Source: Bacteroidota bacterium (GTDB lineage: Bacteria; Bacteroidota; Bacteroidia; Flavobacteriales; Weeksellaceae). Taken from it: a stretch of DNA of 64,000 bases. The notes under the pieces were generated by a model. That model did no database searches. It was not told the origin of the DNA and saw only the letters and a list, made by a program, of their open reading frames with translations. The translations under genes and the position numbers were made by a program. The DNA is taken from positions 133,164 to 197,163 of the forward strand of contig JAFAFC010000005.1 of NCBI GenBank assembly GCA_023423715.1, read 5' to 3'. Position 1 is the stretch's first letter, and each line of letters begins with the position of its first letter. Shown piece by piece: positions 58,794 through 64,000 of the stretch.

Positions 58794-58960
58794 ATCTTTT
58801 ATTTTTGCTTGTATGTTATGGCATTCTACAAACATGCCAAAAAAGTGTAATTTCTATAAAATTTAAATATTAATTAATATTTTTCACAAATTAGCTAAAT
58901 TCGCTTAAAATCGATTTAACTTTAGGTTTAAAGATGAATCCAAGTGAACTTTCAAACAAA

Positions 58961-58990
58961 AAAAAGAGAAGCCAAAATTGACTTCTCTTT
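58961..58990 (-). terminator. Terminator of lpdA
   Basis: Stem AAAGAGAAG / CTTCTCTTT with imperfect inner pairing and an A-run to the left. Confidence 0.75.
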
Positions 58991-59016
58991 CTTATATATT
59001 TTGATTTTAAAAAATC

Positions 59017-60420
59017 TTACATGTGGATTGCTCTTTTTCCAGTAGCGTCCAATGCCGCTTCTTTTACAGCTTCTGCGTAAGTTGGGTGTGCGTGAGACAT
59101 TCTTGTTAAATCTTCTGCACTTGCACGGAATTCCATTGCGGTAACACCTTCAGCAACTAAGTCTGCAGCTCTTGCACCAATCATGTGGAAACCTAGGATT
59201 TCGTCGGTTTTTGCATCCGCAATAATTTTCACAAAACCATCTGTATCACCCGAAGCACGGCTTCTTCCTAAAGCTCTCATTGGGAAATTACCAACTTTAT
59301 ACTCTACACCAGCTTCTTTCAATTGCTCTTCTGTTTGTCCAACTCCCGCAACTTCTGGCCAAGTGTAAACAACGCCTGGAATTAAATTATAATTGATGTG
59401 CGGTTTTTGACCAGCCAAAGTTTCAGCAACGAAAACACCTTCTTCCTCTGCTTTGTGAGCTAACATTGCACCTTTGATAACGTCACCAATTGCATAGATG
59501 TTTGCAACGTTTGTTTGAAGATGATCGTTTACTTTTACTCTTCCTCTTTCATCCAACTCAACACCTGCATTTTCCAATCCAAGTCCATCTGTGTAAGGTT
59601 TTCTACCAACCGAAACTAAACAATAGTCACCTTCAAAAGCAACTTCTTCACCTTTTTTGTTTTTAGCAGTAACTTTTACGCTATCGCCATTTCTTTTAAC
59701 ACCAGAAACTGCTGTAGAAAGTTCGAACTTCATTCCTTGTTTTTTCAACACTTTTTGAAGCTCTTTAGACAAAGATCCATCCATTCCTGGAATAATTTTG
59801 TCCATATATTCAACCACAGTTACTTGAGAACCTAATCTCAAATAAACAGAACCCAACTCAAGTCCGATTACACCACCACCAATTACGATTAGGTGTTTTG
59901 GGATTTCTTTTAAGTTTAAAGCTTCTGTAGAAGTAATTACTCTTTCTTTATCTAATGTGATAAATGGCAACGAAGATGGCTTAGAACCTGTTGCGATAAT
60001 CGTATATTTTGACTCGATAGATTCTGTAGAACCATCATTTTTAGTCACTTTAATTTTTGTAGCCGATTCAAAACTTCCTACACCTTCAAAAACAGTGATT
60101 TTGTTTTTGTCCATCAAGAAGCTTATTCCCTTCGTCGTCATATCAACCACTTCGTTTTTACGAGCGATCATTCTTGCTAAATCTGCTTTAGGCTCATTGA
60201 TGATAATACCGAAATCTGCAAAATCGTGTTTTGCTTTTTCGAAATGCTCAGAGCTATCCAAAAGTGCTTTGGAAGGAATACATCCAACGTTAAGACACGT
60301 TCCACCCATGGTTGGGTATTTTTCGATAATTGCTGTTTTGAAACCCAATTGCGCCGCACGAATTGCAGCAACGTATCCACCAGGACCAGAACCGATTACG
60401 GTAACATCAAATTGTGACAT
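59017..60420 (-). CDS. lpdA: Dihydrolipoyl dehydrogenase (E3)
   Basis: E3 reoxidises dihydrolipoyl groups of pyruvate, 2-oxoglutarate or branched-chain dehydrogenase complexes and of glycine cleavage. The 467-residue flavoprotein shows FAD-binding VIGSGPGGYVAAIRAAQLG and the redox disulfide GGTCLNVGCIPSKALLD. NAD-binding VIGGGVIGLELGSVYLRLG, IYAIGDVIKGAMLAHKAEEEG and the catalytic His-Glu pair in HAHPTYAEAVKEAALDA complete it. The length is standard. The complex partners are not nearby, so the specific complex is open. Confidence 0.96.
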   Translation of the reverse strand: MSQFDVTVIGSGPGGYVAAIRAAQLGFKTAIIEKYPTMGGTCLNVGCIPSKALLDSSEHFEKAKHDFADFGIIINEPKADLARMIARKNEVVDMTTKGISFLMDKNKITVFEGVGSFESATKIKVTKNDGSTESIESKYTIIATGSKPSSLPFITLDKERVITSTEALNLKEIPKHLIVIGGGVIGLELGSVYLRLGSQVTVVEYMDKIIPGMDGSLSKELQKVLKKQGMKFELSTAVSGVKRNGDSVKVTAKNKKGEEVAFEGDYCLVSVGRKPYTDGLGLENAGVELDERGRVKVNDHLQTNVANIYAIGDVIKGAMLAHKAEEEGVFVAETLAGQKPHINYNLIPGVVYTWPEVAGVGQTEEQLKEAGVEYKVGNFPMRALGRSRASGDTDGFVKIIADAKTDEILGFHMIGARAADLVAEGVTAMEFRASAEDLTRMSHAHPTYAEAVKEAALDATGKRAIHM

Positions 60421-60525
60421 TATATATTTTTTATGTTAATACTTTTTAAGCGTTACAAATTTAAAGATAATATACAGCATCGCCAACTGAGATTACGCAA
60501 AATTTTGTTAAACCTGCCATAGATG

Positions 60526-61599
60526 TTATAAATTTCCTAAAACTTGCTCGTATTTTTTAATGATGATCTCTTTCGAAAATCTTGAAAGTATCGAATTTCT
60601 AATAGAATTTGCATCATGTTCTTGTTTTAAAACCTTTAAAATATCTTGCGCAAAATCTTCGTTATTTTCAATATTTGAAACTTCGCCATTGATTCCGCTA
60701 TGAACAATTTCGTTGATGCCTCCAGGACAATTATTGGCTAAAGAAAAAGTTCCGCACGCGCCAGCTTCCAATAAAACATTGGGAAAACCTTCATAACGAG
60801 ACGATAAAACGAACAAATCCGCAAATTTTAAAAACTGATACGGATTTTCTTGCCTTCCGTGAAAGGTTACATTTTTTAGTCCAAGAAGTTCTTTCATTTC
60901 GTGGAGCATCTCTTTGTCGCGTCCGTCACCCAAAATATGAAGCAAAATATTTTCGTTTTTTAACCTCGAAAATACTTTTAATAAATTATCAAAACCCTTT
61001 CTGGAAGAAAGATTTCCGATGGCTACAACGTTTTTAAAATTTGTTTTAAAAATTTCTGGACGATGAGATGATTTTAGTTTTTCATCAATAAAATCAAAAT
61101 CAACGGGATTATTTATTTTGACGATTTTATTAGATTTAATATCAAAATTTTTAAGTAAATCTTGCGCCATATCATCACTCTGGCAAATGATATTTTTATA
61201 GCTGTTGTAAAATTTATAAAAAAATCGAATTTCCTTTCTAGTAACGTGTTCCGAAACAACATTGGTTTCTCTCGCAATGAATTTTGTTTTTGGAAAAAGC
61301 TTGATAAACAACGATAAATAAGCATTAACTTCACCAAATCCAGAAAAAACAATATCAGGTTTTCTCTTTCGAATTTCTTTAAGAATCGGTCGAATCGAAT
61401 GTCGAATGCGTTCTGTATTAAGGTCGATAATTTCCACATCATCTTTCACATAACGGAGATAACCGCCTTCTTTACGTAAAAGCATGATTTTAGGTTCAAA
61501 CTTTTCGCGTGGAAGATGGTTGGCAAGTGTCATCACAATACGTTCGGCACCGCCAGTTTCCAAATCGGGAAGAATGAATATGATGCTTTGTTTTTTCAT
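60526..61599 (-). CDS. Family 4-type glycosyltransferase
   Basis: The 357-residue GT-B enzyme starts SIIFILPDLETGGAERIVMTLANHLP, the N-terminal glycine-rich loop of GT4 enzymes. Its C-terminal half has NVVAIGNLSSRKGFDNLLKVFSRL, LHILGDGRDKEMLHEMKELLGLKNVTFHGRQEN and the EX7E motif in SSRYEGFPNVLLEAGACG. It uses a nucleotide sugar; donor and acceptor are unknown. The neighbouring GH92 enzyme is transcribed away from it; no other glycan-synthesis genes are within the window. Confidence 0.88.
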   Translation of the reverse strand: MKKQSIIFILPDLETGGAERIVMTLANHLPREKFEPKIMLLRKEGGYLRYVKDDVEIIDLNTERIRHSIRPILKEIRKRKPDIVFSGFGEVNAYLSLFIKLFPKTKFIARETNVVSEHVTRKEIRFFYKFYNSYKNIICQSDDMAQDLLKNFDIKSNKIVKINNPVDFDFIDEKLKSSHRPEIFKTNFKNVVAIGNLSSRKGFDNLLKVFSRLKNENILLHILGDGRDKEMLHEMKELLGLKNVTFHGRQENPYQFLKFADLFVLSSRYEGFPNVLLEAGACGTFSLANNCPGGINEIVHSGINGEVSNIENNEDFAQDILKVLKQEHDANSIRNSILSRFSKEIIIKKYEQVLGNL

Positions 61600-61686
61600 A
61601 AAAAATCTACGCTTATCGATTTACAAAAATGCAAAAAAGAAATATTATTTGCTACATTTACATTCCTTCAAAAATGAAAGAAACCT

Positions 61687-63972
61687 ATGAAGCGTCTCAT
61701 TTTTACTTTTTTTATTGGCTCTAGCCTACTTTTCAACGCCCAAAATAACGAACTTGTAAGTTCTCCTGTCGATTACGTTAATCCTTTAATGGGAACGGAT
61801 TCCAAATACGAATTATCTAATGGAAACACCTATCCCGCGATTGGACTTCCTTGGGGAATGAATTATTGGACACCACAAACCAACTCGATGGGAAATGGCT
61901 GGGCGTACCAATATTCCGCAAATCAAATAAATGGTTTTAAGCAAACCCATCAACCCTCGCCTTGGATGAATGATTATGGGTATTTTTCTATCATGCCAAT
62001 GACGAACAAATTGGCTTTCCCTGAAAAAGAAAGACAAAGCTGGTTTTCGCACAAAGCGGAAGTTTCAAAACCGCATTATTACAGTGTTTATCTAGCTGAT
62101 TACAATTTAACAACTGAAATCACTCCAACGGAAAGAGCGGCCGTTTTTAGATTTTCATTTCCTGAAAACACGCCTGCTTACGTTGTAATTGATGCAATTG
62201 ATAAAGGTTCATACATCAAAATCATTCCGGAACAAAATAAGATTATTGGCTATTCTACAAGAAATAGTGGCGGAGTTTCGGCAAATTTTAAAAACTATTT
62301 TGTAATTCAATTCAACAAACCATTTGCGATGAAGCAGGTTTGGAACGATGGTAAATTTCAAAATCAAAATGAAATCAACAGTGCTCATGCAGGAGCGGGA
62401 ATCGGATTTGGAATTGTATCAAATGGAGAAAAAATCGAAGCGAAAGTTGCTTCATCGTTTATTAGTTTTGAACAAGCTGAGTTAAATCTTAAATCGGAAG
62501 TTGGAAACAAAAGTTTTGACCAAGTAAGAAACGAAGGTGAAAAACGGTGGAATGATGTTTTGGGTAAAATTCAAGTTGGTGGCGGAAGCGATGATCAACT
62601 CAAAACCTTCTACTCTAGCCTTTATAGAACGGTTATGTTCCCCATGACAATGTCCGAATTTAATGCTCAAAAAGAACGCGTGCATTACAGCCCATACACC
62701 GGAAAAACTGAAAAAGGACATATGTTCGCTGGAACAGGATTTTGGGACACATTTCGTGCTTTATATCCCTTGCTGAATTTGGTTTATCCTTCTGTTTCTA
62801 AAGACATGCAAGAAGGCTTAATCAATGCGTATAAAGAAGGTGGTTGGTTGCCGGAATGGTCTTCGCCAGGGTATCGCGGAATTATGATTGGAAATAATTC
62901 GGCGTCGGTTGTTTCTGAAGCGTATTTGAAAGGTCTTCGTGGTTATGATACGGAAACGTTATGGCAAGCATTAGTGCACGGTGCTAATAATGAAGGACCA
63001 GCCGCAACCGGGCGAAAAGGTGTTGACTATTACAACAAACTTGGATACATCCCGAATGATGTGAAAATTAACGAAAACGTAGCTCGAAGTTTAGAATATG
63101 CATACGATGATTACGCGATTTATTCATTTGGAAAAGCATTAGGAAAACCAGAATCAGAATTGAAAATCTTCAAAGATCGAGCGATGAATTACAAAAATCT
63201 TTTCGATCCTAAATTTTCGCTCATGGCTCCTAAAAATGCAGATGGAAGTTTTACTAAAAATTTCAATCCGTATTCATGGGGCGGCCCTTTTACAGAAGGA
63301 AATAGCTGGCATTATTCATGGTCCGTTTTTCAAGATATTGAAGGTTTGAAAACCCTAATGGGAGGTGACAAAAAATTCATCGGAATGCTTGATAAAGTTT
63401 TTGCGCTTCCACCTGATTTTGGAGATTACTCATATTACGGACAAGTGATTCATGAAATGCGAGAAATGCAAATTGCAAATTTTGGTCAGTATGCGCATGG
63501 AAATCAACCAATTCAGCACATGATTTATTTGTATAATTACACGTCGCAGCCGTACAAAACACAGTATTGGGTGCGCGAAGTGATGAATCGCTTGTACAGC
63601 TATCAACCTGATGGATATTGTGGTGATGAAGACAATGGACAAACTTCGGCTTGGTATGTGTTTTCAGCATTAGGCTTTTATCCTGTAACTCCGGCAAGCA
63701 CGCAGTATGTTGTGGGTGCTCCACTTTTCAGAAAAGCGGAAATTCATTTTGAAAATGGAAATTCTTTAGAAATTGAAGCGGCAAATAACTCCGATAAAAA
63801 TAGATACGTAAACTCGGCTCGTTTCCGAGGTGATCGTTTAAAAGTAAATTATTTGGATCATTTTGAAGTTTTAAAAGGCGGAAATCTGAAATTCAAAATG
63901 GATGACAAACCAAATAAAGAGCGAAATACCGAGGCAAGTGCTCAACCTTTTTCAATGAGTACAACTCCATAA
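61687..63972 (+). CDS. GH92 family glycoside hydrolase (mannosidase-type) with Gln at the acid position
   Basis: The 761-residue exported enzyme has a signal peptide ending FNAQ, then VDYVNPLMGTDSKYELSNGNTYPAIGLPWGMNYWTPQT, the GH92 start. GH92 enzymes are calcium-dependent inverting exo-alpha-mannosidases. The base region is GDEDNGQTSAWYVFSALGFYP. The general-acid motif, GNEP in well-known members, reads GNQP here (Gln607), in HGNQPIQHMIYLYNY. The sugar-pocket stretch is KQTHQPSPWMNDYG. Gln at this site is reported for a mannose-phosphate-mannose enzyme. Activity on phosphate-linked or otherwise activated mannose is therefore possible; plain alpha-mannosidase is the alternative. The gene is complete. 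Confidence 0.88.
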   Translation: MKRLIFTFFIGSSLLFNAQNNELVSSPVDYVNPLMGTDSKYELSNGNTYPAIGLPWGMNYWTPQTNSMGNGWAYQYSANQINGFKQTHQPSPWMNDYGYFSIMPMTNKLAFPEKERQSWFSHKAEVSKPHYYSVYLADYNLTTEITPTERAAVFRFSFPENTPAYVVIDAIDKGSYIKIIPEQNKIIGYSTRNSGGVSANFKNYFVIQFNKPFAMKQVWNDGKFQNQNEINSAHAGAGIGFGIVSNGEKIEAKVASSFISFEQAELNLKSEVGNKSFDQVRNEGEKRWNDVLGKIQVGGGSDDQLKTFYSSLYRTVMFPMTMSEFNAQKERVHYSPYTGKTEKGHMFAGTGFWDTFRALYPLLNLVYPSVSKDMQEGLINAYKEGGWLPEWSSPGYRGIMIGNNSASVVSEAYLKGLRGYDTETLWQALVHGANNEGPAATGRKGVDYYNKLGYIPNDVKINENVARSLEYAYDDYAIYSFGKALGKPESELKIFKDRAMNYKNLFDPKFSLMAPKNADGSFTKNFNPYSWGGPFTEGNSWHYSWSVFQDIEGLKTLMGGDKKFIGMLDKVFALPPDFGDYSYYGQVIHEMREMQIANFGQYAHGNQPIQHMIYLYNYTSQPYKTQYWVREVMNRLYSYQPDGYCGDEDNGQTSAWYVFSALGFYPVTPASTQYVVGAPLFRKAEIHFENGNSLEIEAANNSDKNRYVNSARFRGDRLKVNYLDHFEVLKGGNLKFKMDDKPNKERNTEASAQPFSMSTTP

Positions 63973-64000
63973 AAAAATAACAGTTGCGGCAAGCTTCGCT

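Overview
The window is a gap-free piece of a low-GC chromosome from a member of Bacteroidota, class Flavobacteriia. It looks most like the Chryseobacterium/Empedobacter side (Weeksellaceae), but that finer placement is inference. The evidence is the gene content (PorQ of type IX secretion, GldF/GldG, the lipoprotein TamL, an F-type ATP synthase operon without beta/epsilon, DUF4876, DUF4476) and the promoters. Promoters follow the Bacteroidota pattern (-33 TTG, about 19 bp, -7 TAnnTTTG), and there is almost no Shine-Dalgarno signal. I see no rRNA, tRNA, CRISPR array, insertion sequence or prophage.

Layout: 0-10 kb holds envelope and housekeeping genes (lolA, an LptF/G permease, pyrH-frr, porQ-cmk), a small membrane-protein group (YtxH-like, holin-like, unknown), a SpoU/TrmH methyltransferase and tamL. 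10-21 kb holds a CNNM/CorC protein with clpS, the atp operon (atpB-E-F-H-A-G, minus strand), ffh and three small outer-membrane barrels. 21-26 kb holds phoH, a SAM hydrolase, a HemJ-like protein and gldFG. 26-31 kb is a sulfate-assimilation locus: an Rrf2 regulator, cysH, cysD, cysN and a sulfur-anion transporter with a siroheme-synthase-like N-terminus. 31-39.6 kb holds kbl, a PBP4-type dacB, priA, a cupin, proline dehydrogenase and aroB. 39.9-42.5 kb has three paralogous outer-membrane barrel genes and a second YtxH-like gene. 42.5-50.5 kb holds a methyltransferase, hisS, an HRDC protein with a short SSB, a GyrI-like protein, an M49-like metallopeptidase, small unknowns and cvfB. 50.5-57.4 kb is a four-gene operon: TonB-dependent receptor, DUF4876 lipoprotein, DUF6850-type barrel, di-haem cytochrome-c peroxidase. 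57.5-64 kb holds a cysteine-tailed small protein, a DUF4476 protein, lpdA, a glycosyltransferase and a GH92 glycosidase.

The most interesting material is regulatory or in accessory operons. (1) The receptor/DUF4876/DUF6850/peroxidase operon is translationally coupled, and a 23-bp Fur-like dyad overlaps its promoter, which suggests iron-responsive import linked to periplasmic haem chemistry. (2) Sigma-54-like -24/-12 elements lie in front of both YtxH-like genes and two of the barrel genes, suggesting a shared envelope regulon. (3) An Rrf2 regulator with four C-terminal cysteines sits beside a cys operon whose promoter carries a dyad over its -33 box. (4) The GH92 enzyme has Gln where the family acid Glu is expected. 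Several genes have their -7 box 4-6 nt before the ATG, which predicts leaderless or near-leaderless mRNAs.
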